From positions 1,736,001-1,800,000 of the forward strand of contig NZ_CP034433.1 in the NCBI RefSeq assembly GCF_003952345.1: a DNA stretch of 64,000 nucleotides, read 5' to 3'. This document shows positions 7,939-17,322 of this stretch, piece after piece. The translations under genes and the position numbers were made by a program. Each line of letters begins with the position of its first letter. The stretch's first letter is position 1. Below the pieces are notes generated by a model, which was not told the DNA's origin, did not search any database, and saw nothing but the letters and a program-made list of their open reading frames with translations. The DNA comes from Iodobacter ciconiae (GTDB lineage Bacteria; Pseudomonadota; Gammaproteobacteria; Burkholderiales; Chitinibacteraceae).

Positions 7939-8528
7939 GGTGTAACCCCATTCTCTTTCAATTGCCGATCAGTCAGCTCTGGGTAGGCATTCGGGTCAAT
8001 TAACTGAGCCGCTGTACACATTGGAGAAACAAAGGTCTCTCCCGTGCGGCTCTGTGTATTTTCATCAAAAGGTAAAATAAGCCGTGGCGGCGAATAGGTA
8101 TTAGTAATTGCCGCTTCTACATGGCCATCTTCATAAATATGCGCTTCTAAATAACGGGCATCGGCAGGCGGTGGTGTGGTAATCAGGGCTTCGGCCTCTT
8201 TCCAAAAACGACGTATTGAATAAAAAACCTCTCCCGTCGAAGTGATTGATTTATATTTACACGAATCCCCTGTCCACTTCACTTTTACCTTAATCGGCAA
8301 GCGGCTATTCGTCCACCAGCTCCCACAGCAAACACTTCCCCCTCCCCCTGATGTAGAGGTACTAAGGAAAAGATTCCCCCCTCCCTGGCCATTAATTGAA
8401 TAACTATCGATATAGCGATTGGTATAGTTATATCCGTGCAAGGTCAGCGAAACCCTTTCTGAGGCATAGCTACTGCAGCCAGCAAGAATTAGCCCAAGCA
8501 GGCTTAGGCAATATTTAATATTATTCAT
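7935..8528 (-). CDS. DUF3304 lipoprotein, first tandem copy
   Basis: First of three tandem copies in transcription order; 197 residues from ATG at 8528, which has AAGGGA six to seven bases upstream. A GTG one codon earlier (8531) is less well placed, and the ATG start gives the same length as the other two copies. It begins MNNIKYCLSLLGLILAGC, differing from the others only slightly in the signal peptide. The mature part is close to copy two. It lies 48 bases after the adaptor gene, the only real gap in this part of the operon, so it may have extra translational input. Probable T6SS immunity lipoprotein. Confidence 0.8.
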   Translation of the reverse strand: MNNIKYCLSLLGLILAGCSSYASERVSLTLHGYNYTNRYIDSYSINGQGGGNLFLSTSTSGGGGSVCCGSWWTNSRLPIKVKVKWTGDSCKYKSITSTGEVFYSIRRFWKEAEALITTPPPADARYLEAHIYEDGHVEAAITNTYSPPRLILPFDENTQSRTGETFVSPMCTAAQLIDPNAYPELTDRQLKENGVTP

Positions 8529-8579
8529 CACGTCCCTTATTCATTATTTTTAATGATGATATTTACGATATGGAAAAGC

Positions 8580-9434
8580 TTATTTTGCATTTTTAATCGC
8601 TAATTCCAATGTATGTACCCGGCCTTCAGCCAGCACAGCTTGCCATTTTTCTTCATGATTAAAGTGTGGACCCCACTGTAAAGCTAATGCACAGTAATAA
8701 AGTTGATCCATAAATTGTGTAAATTCATTTTGAATAGCCTGATCGCGCTGCATTTGCACAAATTGAAACCGAGCAGCTCTAGTCATTGGATAAAACAATG
8801 AAGGGAATTGCTCTCCTAATTGCACCTGCAATTGATCTGTTTCGGCCATTTTCATTAAAGGCTCTTGCTGCTTATCAGATAGCGCCAATGGCCATTTTAA
8901 TAAATCATGCTCATCTTCATCAATTGCCTGCTTAAATAACAAACCATCTCGCCCCAACCAGAACCAATGCTCCCCCAACGCTAAAAAATCCCTTTGCACT
9001 GGCGCTTCAAGCACGGCCAATAAGCTAGGCAAAATGCGTGGATCATAAAAGCGCAATAAGGCAAGCTGGCCTTCTAACTTCACGTCTAATCGTGCATTTA
9101 AACGCTGTGCCAGCTCTGCTGGTGGTAATCCAGAGCAAATCCAACTGCAGCAATCCCCCAATAAAGCAGCCGTAATTGTTTCGTTCAGCAAATACTCATT
9201 TTGATCTACACGCACTAACCAAGGAGCTTCTGTCTTCGCCGTTGATTCAGGCGTGCCATCAAACAAGCAATAACCCTTATCAGCCTGCATAATCCGTAGC
9301 CACCGCCTTGCATTATCTGTATTTGCTAAATCAATTAGAGCATATATAGGTGTAGCAATATTATTTTTTTGTAAATCTAATTTAATACTTTCATGCTGTT
9401 CAGATAAAAAAGCAGGTAATGTAGTTAATTGCAT
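8580..9434 (-). CDS. DUF4123 domain protein, T6SS effector adaptor/chaperone
   Basis: DUF4123 proteins (Tap/TEC) load a cognate effector onto the VgrG tip before secretion and stay in the cytoplasm. The 284-residue protein has the expected N-terminal ALIDLANTDNARRWL region and the most conserved motif LLRFYDPRILPSLLAVL near residues 125-142, followed by HWFWLGRDG. The C-terminal half is less conserved, as usual, because it contacts the effector. It lies between vgrG (6-base gap) and the lipoprotein-effector block, the classical vgrG-adaptor-effector order, and has a good ribosome site (AGGT, AACTTATT, ATG). The adaptor presumably serves the DUF2235 lipase encoded at the end of the operon. Confidence 0.87.
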   Translation of the reverse strand: MQLTTLPAFLSEQHESIKLDLQKNNIATPIYALIDLANTDNARRWLRIMQADKGYCLFDGTPESTAKTEAPWLVRVDQNEYLLNETITAALLGDCCSWICSGLPPAELAQRLNARLDVKLEGQLALLRFYDPRILPSLLAVLEAPVQRDFLALGEHWFWLGRDGLLFKQAIDEDEHDLLKWPLALSDKQQEPLMKMAETDQLQVQLGEQFPSLFYPMTRAARFQFVQMQRDQAIQNEFTQFMDQLYYCALALQWGPHFNHEEKWQAVLAEGRVHTLELAIKNAK

Positions 9435-9440
9435 AATAAG

Positions 9441-12095
9441 TTACCTTGGAATAAAAGGAGCCGCATTTTTCGCTGCGCGTAATAAGCAAGGAATACACAC
9501 TTCCCCTGGAAAAATAGGCAAAGGCGGGTTCATTTGCGCCGGCCCACTCAACTCATGGCTAGCCCCTTTAATGCTTACCTTCCCCGGACAATGAATCTCG
9601 ATATTGCCTCCCTTTAGCCTGATATAGGCACCACCTGCGGTGAGGAGTACTTCATCAGCTGCGGCGATTTCTACTTTTTCTTTGCAGGCCGTGATTTTTA
9701 CATTTTTGTCGGCGGTAATTTCCACATCGTCACTCTGCGCCTGCAGCTGGATTTTGCCTTTGGCTGCAATCAGTTTTAACGCGACTTTATCTTTTACCCC
9801 GGCTACAAACAGGCTGATGTGCTGACCTACATTATGTATCCAGCGGCGGCCGGAGGTCTGGTTGGTGTCTCTTTGGGCGACCAGATCGAGATTAGTGCCT
9901 GCTGCGATGGTCTGGCTTTGTGGGCTGGTGATCGCCACGCCGTCCTCGCCGTGCAGCAGGATGATGTTTTGTCCACCAGCCTGATCTTTGGATTGGCTTT
10001 TGCCATCTTTATCGGTGTTTGACCCAGCTTCAAAGCTTTTGCTGGCGTGCACATGGTGGTGCAGATGGCCGGTGGTGGCACTGTTGCCTGCGCTGTTGTC
10101 CGGCTTAACAGTTTGATCATCGTCACCGGTTTCAATGGTATCGGCGAGTTGATTCGTTGCCGTTTCACCCAGGCTTTGGGCCAGTGCCAGGGCGGACTCC
10201 AGCTGGCTTTGCGCGGGGCTGTGATCGAGCTGCGTGCCGCTGGCGCCGCTTTTGGCTTCGGTGCTGATGAGTAAGCCATTGGCGCGAATGGCACCTTGCT
10301 TGTCGCTGCGTAATTCAAAGCCTTCGCCGCGTGGCTCCCCCTTGCCGTCGGTACGCGGGTGGATCAGATAGCCAAGGTTAAGCTGGGTTTTACCATGCTC
10401 GCTCGATAGCTTGGTGCAAACTTCGCCCTTGGTATCATCAAACAGCAGCTCGCCATACTGGCCGCCCTCGTGCTCTTTGGTTTTGATACCGGATAACGTT
10501 TTATTGGCAGGCAGAGCGCCAGCGCCACTGAATGTCGGCACAGGGTGGCTGCCGTTATGGACCACGCCAGTGACAATCGGGCGGTCGATGTCGCCTTCGA
10601 TAAAATCGACTAAAACTTCCTGACCGATGCGCGGGATGAACTGATGCCCAAAGCCAGCGCCTGCCGATGGGTAGGCCACGCGGATCCAGCAGGATGACTT
10701 GTCATCCATGTTTGCGCCAAACTCAGGGTGCTCTGCGGCACGCTGCCAGTGGAATTCTATTTTTATGCGCCCCTGCTCATCGGTGTGCACCTCTGATCCG
10801 GCAGGGCCGACGACGGTGGCGGTTTGCACGCCAAAGCTTTTGGGCTTGCTGTGTTCGATATGGGCAAAAGCGGGCACGATCGGCTGGCCGCGCCTTTGGG
10901 CGGTGAAGTTAGCTTGATAAGGGGGATTATTCGCGGCTAAAGCCGCTCCTGCGAGTAAGCCGGGCGCGACTAAGCTAAGTTGCTGGGTAAGATCCGCTGG
11001 AAGGTTATTGTTTGCGGTAAATTTCAGCTCGGTGATAGCAAATTCACGCTGCTCGGCGCTATCCCATTCATGTGCGGGGTGGTCTTCCAGGCGGAACCAC
11101 TGCCCGGCTTGCAGGCTGCGTAAAGTACCAGAGCCGCTAAAGGATTTCTTTTGCGCGTCCATTGCCTGCTGACGCAAATTAGCATAGTGGCTTAAGCCTT
11201 CCGCATCGCTGGCGTAATAGAGCGATTGCGGGTCATAATCTTCAAAACTTACCTGCAGCTGCTGTCCGCCATCACCCTGATCGATGCTACTTTCATTAAA
11301 ACTTTCGTTGGTGCTGGTAGCTTTGTAATCAAAGCTGGCAAGCGATATACTGCTGCTGCCGATTTGCCGCTGACTCTGCCATTCAGTCAGACTATCGCTC
11401 TCTTCCGTGGCGTCGGCTCTGTGAAATCTAACAAATGGATCTGTCGCTTCTGCAATTGCAAAAGCATCATCAAACACAAACAACTGAACCTGAGGACTAT
11501 TGCCCGGCAAATAATTAAATAACCAGGCTAAGCCTTCCTCTGCTAATAATCGTGTCAGAAAGTCGAAATCGGATTCGCGGTATTGTAAACAATAGGATCG
11601 CGGTGAATGCGTGCCGGAGAGTTTGAAATCCAGCGTTTGCACCGAGGCAAACACCGGATTTTTGTCCTGATGCTCAGCCAGTACCTGTTTCACAATATCG
11701 GGGACGGATAAATCCTGAAACACGCGGGAAGTGCGCCGGTATCTGAGTAAGGCAAACGGCGGCTCTACCGTCAGCGCATACTTCGCAAAGCCGCCATCCG
11801 AGCCCAGTAATTGCGCTTGGGAGACAACCCCACAGCGCTCAACCGCCTCACCATTCGCATTTTCAATAGATAAAACGACTGGCAAACCCAGTAGCGATTT
11901 AAGCTCTAAGCCACCGTCGGGGGATAAGCAATCGACCTGGTAGCGGCATGCCTGATTGATGCCCTCGCTGCCTGTTACGCGCTGGGGCAATAACTGCTCA
12001 CCCCATATTGCACCATCGCCTAATTGCAGAGAAATAAGACGCTGGTTTTGTGAAAAAGCAGCAGCAAAACAGGCTAGTAGATCATTCGGTTTCAT
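9441..12095 (-). CDS. vgrG: T6SS spike protein VgrG
   Basis: VgrG trimers cap the Hcp tube and carry effectors into target cells. The 884-residue protein begins with the gp27-like base (RLISLQLGDGAIWGEQLLPQ), continues with SYCLQYRESDFDFLTRLLAEEGLAW (about 167-191), and has the gp5-like OB region with CWIRVAYPSAGAGFGHQFIPR and IGQEVLVDFIEGDIDRPIV near 465-510. A linker rich in Ser, Gln and Gly and a DUF2345 beta-needle (QTIAAGTNLDLVAQRD, ITADKNVKITACKEKVEIAAADEVLLTAGG) follow. The tail PPLPIFPGEVCIPCLLRAAK is of a kind common in VgrGs that carry separate effectors; no toxin domain is fused. No T6SS structural genes lie in the window, so this is an orphan vgrG island. The 252 bases upstream hold no promoter I can defend. 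Confidence 0.95.
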   Translation of the reverse strand: MKPNDLLACFAAAFSQNQRLISLQLGDGAIWGEQLLPQRVTGSEGINQACRYQVDCLSPDGGLELKSLLGLPVVLSIENANGEAVERCGVVSQAQLLGSDGGFAKYALTVEPPFALLRYRRTSRVFQDLSVPDIVKQVLAEHQDKNPVFASVQTLDFKLSGTHSPRSYCLQYRESDFDFLTRLLAEEGLAWLFNYLPGNSPQVQLFVFDDAFAIAEATDPFVRFHRADATEESDSLTEWQSQRQIGSSSISLASFDYKATSTNESFNESSIDQGDGGQQLQVSFEDYDPQSLYYASDAEGLSHYANLRQQAMDAQKKSFSGSGTLRSLQAGQWFRLEDHPAHEWDSAEQREFAITELKFTANNNLPADLTQQLSLVAPGLLAGAALAANNPPYQANFTAQRRGQPIVPAFAHIEHSKPKSFGVQTATVVGPAGSEVHTDEQGRIKIEFHWQRAAEHPEFGANMDDKSSCWIRVAYPSAGAGFGHQFIPRIGQEVLVDFIEGDIDRPIVTGVVHNGSHPVPTFSGAGALPANKTLSGIKTKEHEGGQYGELLFDDTKGEVCTKLSSEHGKTQLNLGYLIHPRTDGKGEPRGEGFELRSDKQGAIRANGLLISTEAKSGASGTQLDHSPAQSQLESALALAQSLGETATNQLADTIETGDDDQTVKPDNSAGNSATTGHLHHHVHASKSFEAGSNTDKDGKSQSKDQAGGQNIILLHGEDGVAITSPQSQTIAAGTNLDLVAQRDTNQTSGRRWIHNVGQHISLFVAGVKDKVALKLIAAKGKIQLQAQSDDVEITADKNVKITACKEKVEIAAADEVLLTAGGAYIRLKGGNIEIHCPGKVSIKGASHELSGPAQMNPPLPIFPGEVCIPCLLRAAKNAAPFIPR

Positions 12096-12347
12096 AGGGG
12101 CTCAGGAGCTTAGGCAGAGCCCATAATTTTACATGAAACTTTGCCCTACCATGCAGGCTTATTATCTACTCCTTATTTCAAGAATAAGCAATCCACCTTA
12201 CCAGAAAAACAAACCACCCCAAAAACAAGAAAAAAAAAGGCAAACAATGGGTGATCTCACTCACATATATCGTTGCTTGCCCGTAAGCCCTAACAAAAAC
12301 CAGTATTTCAAATTCAAAAAAAGCTTACCTGCAATTACGCAATGCCT

Positions 12348-12713
12348 TCAAAAACCGATAGCCAATATCGCCCAAAGTGTAACTACCGAGCCGACAAAGG
12401 CAATGCCGTAGCAAAACAGCCGCGCCACGGGGCCCGCATGAATGCCGACATCGTGCAGGCTATGAAAAATACGATGCACCGCATGCCATAAAAACAGCAC
12501 GATAATCGCCAAGATCAAAGCCTTGCCTACGAGATGCTGAGCAAAGCCCTGCATATTGGCGTAAGAAAATAACTCGGCAGGCAATAGACCCAAAGGTGCT
12601 GCGAAGCTGGTAATAAAGACCAGTACTGCCCCGATCAGTGCCGACAACATGCCGCCCGCACCAAAAAGCAGCCAGAAAACCGGCTCATTTGAACGCTTTA
12701 AACTTGTTTTCAT
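12348..12713 (-). CDS. frdD: Fumarate reductase membrane anchor subunit D
   Basis: One of two membrane anchors that hold FrdAB and bind menaquinol. From ATG at 12713 the protein has 121 residues (E. coli 119), with KRSNEPVFWLLFGAGGMLSA at the N-terminus, almost the E. coli sequence, three hydrophobic helices, and WHAVHRIFHSLHD. A longer frame runs to 12737, but the ATG overlaps the frdC stop as TAATG and has AGGGGA just upstream, so the short start is preferred. Fourth gene of the frd operon. Confidence 0.95.
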   Translation of the reverse strand: MKTSLKRSNEPVFWLLFGAGGMLSALIGAVLVFITSFAAPLGLLPAELFSYANMQGFAQHLVGKALILAIIVLFLWHAVHRIFHSLHDVGIHAGPVARLFCYGIAFVGSVVTLWAILAIGF

Positions 12714-13117
12714 TACATTCCCCTTGCAATAAACCACAGCACCGCAAACACCAACACACTAGCCCCCGCTGCGGCGGCAAGGCCTGCGGTGGTAATGGTG
12801 GCAGCGGCTACTTTTTGCCCACCGACTTTCATAGGCGGCAAGGTACGCGGCATGATTTTGAACCAGGTGTAGCCGTGGTAAAGCATCGCGGCAAAAATGA
12901 CCAGATTGATAATCAGCATCGGTCCGCTGGCCACAAAGGCACGATAACTATTCCATGCAGCCTCGCCTTGTGTAAGACAAATTAGCCCGGCGAGCAGCTC
13001 CAGCGCGTAAGCCAGCACAAAAAAAGCCGTGCCTTCGTGCACCATATATTCAATAAAAAAAGGATTACGCCGCCACCAGCCGGCCATAGGGCGGATATAG
13101 GGTTTTCTGGCATTCAT
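12713..13117 (-). CDS. frdC: Fumarate reductase membrane anchor subunit C
   Basis: Membrane anchor of the quinol:fumarate reductase. It begins [21 protein letters not shown], clearly homologous to E. coli FrdC, and has three transmembrane helices; the HEGTA motif carries the Glu equivalent to E. coli Glu29 at the quinone site. The longest frame starts at a TTG (13123). The ATG at 13117 is favoured because it overlaps the frdB stop as ATGA and has AAGGCGG six bases upstream, giving 134 residues. Translationally coupled to frdB and frdD. Confidence 0.94.
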   Translation of the reverse strand: MNARKPYIRPMAGWWRRNPFFIEYMVHEGTAFFVLAYALELLAGLICLTQGEAAWNSYRAFVASGPMLIINLVIFAAMLYHGYTWFKIMPRTLPPMKVGGQKVAAATITTAGLAAAAGASVLVFAVLWFIARGM

Positions 13118-13866
13118 TTGCAACCGCCTTTTTGATCAGGTGAGGGTAAAAAGCGAAAGAAAAAATCGCGCGCGCTCGCCATTTTATTGATATTTACCGC
13201 ATTGGCCGGATCGACCATTTTTGGACAGACTTCGGAGCAATACCCCACGGCGGTGCAGTTAAAAACGCCGACTTGCGAGTTAATCAAGGCCATACGCTCG
13301 TCCGAGCCGCCATCTCTGGAATCCAGGTTATAGCGCTGCAATAGTGCAATGGCACCGGGGCCGATAAAGTCAGGGTTTAAACCAACCTGCGGGCAGGCTG
13401 CGTAGCACAGCATGCAGTTAATACAGCCCGCAAATTGCGAATACACATCCATTTCGGCGGGCGTTTGTAAGTATTCCCCTTCCTGCAAAGACTTGGCTTC
13501 TTTCGGGATCAGGTAGGGCTTCACGCTTTCCAGCTTTTCGATAAAGCTGTCCATCACCACCACCAGATCACGCTCGATCGGAAAATGCGCCAGCGCTTCG
13601 ATCTTTACGCCTTGAGGGTAATCCCTCAGAAAGGTTTTACAGGCAAGTGCAGGCTTACCATCCACCATCATGCCACAGCTGCCACAAATGGCTTGCCTGC
13701 AAGACCAGCGAAAGCTTAATGTGCCGTCCAGCTCATCCTTGATATGGTTCAGCGCGCCTAGTACAGATAAATCATCACTAAAGGGCACGGCATAATCCTG
13801 CCAAACCGGATGCTCGTCTTGCTCCGGGCGGTAGCGAAGGATGGATACGGTTACTTTGGTATTCAT
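13114..13866 (-). CDS. frdB: Fumarate reductase iron-sulfur subunit
   Basis: Carries electrons from the quinol site to FrdA through three iron-sulfur centres. All ligands are visible: Cys56, 61, 64 and 76 for [2Fe-2S]; the [12 protein letters not shown] block (Cys148, 151, 154, 158) and Cys204, 210, 214 for the [4Fe-4S] and [3Fe-4S] centres. Positions agree almost exactly with E. coli FrdB. The 250-residue length is normal. The start overlaps the frdA stop by ATGA, so the subunits are made in coupled fashion. Confidence 0.97.
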   Translation of the reverse strand: MNTKVTVSILRYRPEQDEHPVWQDYAVPFSDDLSVLGALNHIKDELDGTLSFRWSCRQAICGSCGMMVDGKPALACKTFLRDYPQGVKIEALAHFPIERDLVVVMDSFIEKLESVKPYLIPKEAKSLQEGEYLQTPAEMDVYSQFAGCINCMLCYAACPQVGLNPDFIGPGAIALLQRYNLDSRDGGSDERMALINSQVGVFNCTAVGYCSEVCPKMVDPANAVNINKMASARDFFFRFLPSPDQKGGCK

Positions 13867-15641
13867 ACGTTTTTCTCCATCTTTTCGGCGGCTTCCCCTG
13901 CCGCGCCATAGGCACGCACTTTGGGTGCTGAGCGGGTAATTTTTACATCGCTATAGGTAAGCGTTGGTGCTGCGCTGCCCTGGTAATGCGCCAGAGAATG
14001 CTTAAGGAAATTCACATCGTCGCGCGCTTCATAGCCATCAAGACGCTGATGCGCGCCGCGTGATTCGCGCCGGTGCAGCGCCGAATGCGCCATAGCTTCG
14101 GCCACATCCAGCTGATAGCCCAGCTCGATGGCCAGTAGCCATTCGCTATTCCATACGGAGGATTTATCTTCAACCCGGATATGCTGATAGCGCTGCTTCA
14201 GCGCAGCCAGCTTCTCGCAAGTGGCTTGCATGCTGGCTGCTAAGCGATAAATACCGCAGCCCTCTTCCATAGTTTGCGCCATTTCACGGCGAATATCGGC
14301 CGCACGCTCGCTGCCCGCTTGCTGACGAATCTGCAGTGCTGGCAAGGCCGCGGCTTCGGCTAGTTTTAATAAGGTAGCGCTGTTTTTGGGCCCAGCAGAT
14401 TTGGCATAGCGCGTGGCGGATTCACCCGCGACTTTGCCAAACACTGACAGCTCAGCAAGGGAATTTGAACCAAGACGATTCGCGCCATGAATGCCCACGC
14501 TGGAGCACTCACCCGCAGCAAACAGCCCCGGCAAGGATGCCGCACAGTGGATATCAACCGGAATGCCGCCCATGGTGTAGTGCACCGCCGGGCGTACCGG
14601 AATAGGCTGGGTCACCGGGTCGATATCCATAAATTCGCGGGCCAGCTCGCAAATTTGTGGCAGACGCTCGTGCAGTGTTTTTACACCCAAATGGCGTAAA
14701 TCCAGATGCACTACCGCGCCGTAGCGCCCCTCTATGGTGCGGTTCTTTTGCATTTCATGCCAGAACGCTTGCGACAACCTATCACGCGGGCCAAGCTCCA
14801 TCGCCTTATTGCGCGGTTTATCTTCGGCAGGGCCCAGGCCATAATCCTGCAGATAGCGATAGCCGTCTTTATTAACGAGTAAGCCGCCTTCGCCACGGCA
14901 GGCCTCGGTAAACAACAAGCCCGTGCCAGGCATACAGGTAGGATGATACTGCACAAATTCCATATCACGCAGCGGCACGCCATGGCGATAAGCCACCGCC
15001 ATGCCGTCCCCAGTCACAATTCCGCCATTGGTGTTTTCGCGGAACACCCGCCCAGCGCCGCCGGTGGCCATTACCACTGCGCCCGCCTCGATCAGGATAA
15101 ATTCACCACTGGCAATTTCGATCGCCAGAATCCCTTGTACGCGGCCATCGGCCACGATCAGGTCGACCAGAAAATATTCATCAAAGCGCGTAATTGAAGG
15201 GTATTTCATTGAGGTCTGGAATAGCGTGTGCAGCATATGAAAGCCGGTTTTATCCGCTGCAAACCAAGTGCGCTCGATTTTCATGCCACCAAAGGGGCGC
15301 ACATTGATATGACCGTCTTCCTTACGGCTCCACGGGCAACCCCAATGCTCCAGCTGCACCATTTCGCGCGTGCATTCGCCCACAAAATAGTCGACTACAT
15401 CCTGCTCGCACAGCCAATCGCCACCAGAAACGGTGTCATTAAAATGATGCTCCAGGCTGTCATGCGCCTGCACCACGCCGGCCGATCCGCCCTCTGCCGC
15501 CACCGTGTGGCTGCGCATCGGATACACCTTAGACAACAGCGCCACGGTCTGAGCCGGGTCGGCCTCGGCCGCCGCAATCGCCGCCCGCAAACCCGCACCG
15601 CCCGCACCTACAATCACCACATCCGCTTTAAATACCCGCAT
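13863..15641 (-). CDS. frdA: Fumarate reductase flavoprotein subunit
   Basis: Catalytic subunit reducing fumarate to succinate as terminal electron acceptor, on the cytoplasmic face of the inner membrane. The 592-residue protein has the N-terminal FAD motif [14 protein letters not shown], the covalent-FAD histidine His45 in [13 protein letters not shown], the active-site block [52 protein letters not shown] and ESRGAHQR. It resembles E. coli FrdA much more than SdhA, and the two-anchor frdABCD order confirms fumarate reductase rather than succinate dehydrogenase. First gene of the operon. An FNR-type site and a correctly spaced -10 element lie upstream at 15688-15729, predicting anaerobic induction. 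Confidence 0.97.
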   Translation of the reverse strand: MRVFKADVVIVGAGGAGLRAAIAAAEADPAQTVALLSKVYPMRSHTVAAEGGSAGVVQAHDSLEHHFNDTVSGGDWLCEQDVVDYFVGECTREMVQLEHWGCPWSRKEDGHINVRPFGGMKIERTWFAADKTGFHMLHTLFQTSMKYPSITRFDEYFLVDLIVADGRVQGILAIEIASGEFILIEAGAVVMATGGAGRVFRENTNGGIVTGDGMAVAYRHGVPLRDMEFVQYHPTCMPGTGLLFTEACRGEGGLLVNKDGYRYLQDYGLGPAEDKPRNKAMELGPRDRLSQAFWHEMQKNRTIEGRYGAVVHLDLRHLGVKTLHERLPQICELAREFMDIDPVTQPIPVRPAVHYTMGGIPVDIHCAASLPGLFAAGECSSVGIHGANRLGSNSLAELSVFGKVAGESATRYAKSAGPKNSATLLKLAEAAALPALQIRQQAGSERAADIRREMAQTMEEGCGIYRLAASMQATCEKLAALKQRYQHIRVEDKSSVWNSEWLLAIELGYQLDVAEAMAHSALHRRESRGAHQRLDGYEARDDVNFLKHSLAHYQGSAAPTLTYSDVKITRSAPKVRAYGAAGEAAEKMEKNV

Positions 15642-15687
15642 ACCTCAACGCCTACGCCATGCTTGGCGAATCAAATCAGAAGCAATC

Positions 15688-15729
15688 AATGTAAGGGGAT
15701 TTTGCTCAAAGCAGCTTGATCCTGATCAT
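15688..15729 (-). promoter_or_regulatory. FNR/ANR-dependent promoter of frdABCD
   Basis: TTGATCCTGATCAT (15716-15729) matches the FNR palindrome TTGAT-N4-ATCAA at 9 of 10 positions. On the minus strand the hexamer TACATT (15693-15688) is a good -10, centred 32 bases from the centre of the FNR site, the spacing of class II FNR-activated promoters (site at -41.5). The start of transcription would be near 15681, about 40 bases before the frdA ATG. Confidence 0.75.
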
Positions 15730-15898
15730 CTGAGGGATAAGTCGCAATGTCATAAACATGAAAGAATAAAAACAAGTTGACATAAAAAAGATGTAATTTA
15801 AATTTGTTGCCCCTGCATATCAAATAGCCTTTGCCGCCAGAAAATATTATCCGGCGCAGTCACCATCCGGCCAAGGAGAAGCATCAGACGCCCGTACG

Positions 15899-17059
15899 CT
15901 ATTTCGCCATCCGCACAATTGCCATGCAATCGGCCAATGTCAGCCTGCCACGTTCTCCAAGCGGAAAGGCCTTATGTTTGGGCAATAAATTACCGACAGC
16001 CAATGCTACTTCATCTGCATTTAGCCCATAAGCCGCCAGATGCGTGGGCAAGCCCATTTGCTCAAAAAAATCTACTGTGGCATGAATAGCTGCATGGGCA
16101 ACCTCATGATCGCTGCCGGAGAATCCCCACACACGGCGGCCATACTGAGCAAGTTTAAGCAATTTATCGTCAAAACAATAACGCAGTAAGCTTGGCAGCA
16201 CCACGGCCAGCGTCTGGGCATGATCCATATCATAGAGCGTTGTCAGCTCATGACCGATGGCGTGACTAACCCAATCCTGCGGCTGCCCAACGCCAACCAG
16301 GCCAAACAGGGCCTGGTTGGCACACCACATATAGTTAGCCCGTGCGTTGATATCATCAGGATGAGCCAGCGTAACCGGCCCGACTTCGATCAGGGTGGAT
16401 AAAATCCCCTCTGCCAACCGGTCTTGCAAACGTGCTTCGGCAGGAAAGGTGAGGTATTGCTCGGTGGTATGGATAAATGCATCAACCACACCATTGCTGA
16501 TCTGACGCGAAGGTAAACTCAGCGTCAGAGCAGGATCAAGTACGGCGCAGCGTGGAAATACCATGGCATTTTTAAACGACATTTTGTCTTGCGTAGCACG
16601 GCGGGAAATCACCGAAGCAAAATTACTCTCCGCTCCTGTGGCGGGTAAAGTCAGCACCACGGCAATCGGCAAGGCGCACCTGATAGGCGTGCGATTGCCC
16701 ACAATCAACCAGGGATCAATCTCCTCATCCAGTAATGCTGCAGCCGCAATAAACTTAGCCCCATCAATCACCGAGCCGCCGCCCACAGCCAATACCCAAT
16801 CTACTTTGGCAACTTTAGCCTGTGCAGCGGCGCGCATCAGCGTTTCGTATTCCGGGTTGGCTTCAACCCCTGCAAACTCGAAGACCTCATGCTGCGATAA
16901 AGCCACCATCACCTGCTGATAAACGCCATTTTGCTTAATGCTGCCACCGCCATACACCAGAAGCACACGGCTAGCCGCAGGAATCTCCACAGCGAGCTGC
17001 GCCACCTGCCCCTGCCCGAAATGAATACGCGTTGGTGCATGGAAACTAAAATTCTGCAT
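15899..17059 (-). CDS. yqhD: NADPH-dependent aldehyde reductase / Fe-type alcohol dehydrogenase YqhD
   Basis: Reduces short-chain and reactive aldehydes to alcohols with NADPH. The 386-residue protein tracks E. coli YqhD (387 aa) along its length: FHAPTRIHFGQG at the N-terminus, VYGGGSIKQNGVY (GGGS nucleotide motif), AVGGGSVIDGAKFIA, LTLPATGAESN, the metal-binding NGVVDAFIHT and GHELTTLYDMDHAQTLA. The frame extends to 17149, but ATG at 17059 follows GGGAGAG and gives the family N-terminus, so the upstream part is rejected. It is co-directional with frdA, 257 bases ahead of it, and separated by the FNR promoter, so the two are probably independent units. Confidence 0.93.
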   Translation of the reverse strand: MQNFSFHAPTRIHFGQGQVAQLAVEIPAASRVLLVYGGGSIKQNGVYQQVMVALSQHEVFEFAGVEANPEYETLMRAAAQAKVAKVDWVLAVGGGSVIDGAKFIAAAALLDEEIDPWLIVGNRTPIRCALPIAVVLTLPATGAESNFASVISRRATQDKMSFKNAMVFPRCAVLDPALTLSLPSRQISNGVVDAFIHTTEQYLTFPAEARLQDRLAEGILSTLIEVGPVTLAHPDDINARANYMWCANQALFGLVGVGQPQDWVSHAIGHELTTLYDMDHAQTLAVVLPSLLRYCFDDKLLKLAQYGRRVWGFSGSDHEVAHAAIHATVDFFEQMGLPTHLAAYGLNADEVALAVGNLLPKHKAFPLGERGRLTLADCMAIVRMAK

Positions 17060-17271
17060 AATAACTCTCCCTAGCCAGGCACAAAGCTTACACCTACTTG
17101 AGGTATTAGAGAGTAGATTGGCGAGAATGCAGCAAAGCAGGCAAAACAAGAAGGGCCTGCCCGATAAAAAACAGCATAGACAGCGGCCATCGCAGATATT
17201 GCCCGGACCCAGTCTGTATTCAAAAAAATGGCATCAACAGCAATGCTGCTTAAGGAAATACGATCACAAAT

Positions 17272-17304
17272 AAAAAAGCGAAAGCACAATGCTTTCGCTT
17301 TTTT
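17272..17304. terminator. Bidirectional intrinsic terminator
   Basis: GCGAAAGCA (17278-17286) and TGCTTTCGC (17290-17298) form a 9-bp stem with a 3-nt loop, flanked by six A and six T. It lies 20-50 bases after the astE stop on the minus strand and reads as a terminator in either direction. Confidence 0.92.
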
Positions 17305-17322
17305 ATTTGCATCAGAGTTTGA

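Larger units (their letters stand above)
6755..8528 (-). repeat. Three tandem about 590-bp gene-length repeats
   Basis: The three DUF3304 genes form direct repeats with a period of 590 bases (7938 to 7348) and 590 bases (8528 to 7938). Long stretches are near-identical at base level, for example the segments around 7225-7345, 7815-7935 and 8405-8520. Internal windows diverge, giving a mosaic pattern. Confidence 0.85.

Noticed and set aside
6755..8528. Repeat array interpreted as CRISPR or phage repeat
   Set aside because: Each unit is one complete lipoprotein gene with a signal peptide; the period equals gene length.
9827..10318. 163-residue frame within vgrG on the same strand in another frame
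   Set aside because: Overlaps a well-conserved vgrG region; composition is that of a shifted frame.
15228..15719. 163-residue plus-strand frame opposite frdA
   Set aside because: Antisense to the conserved FAD domain of FrdA; no domain and no ribosome site.
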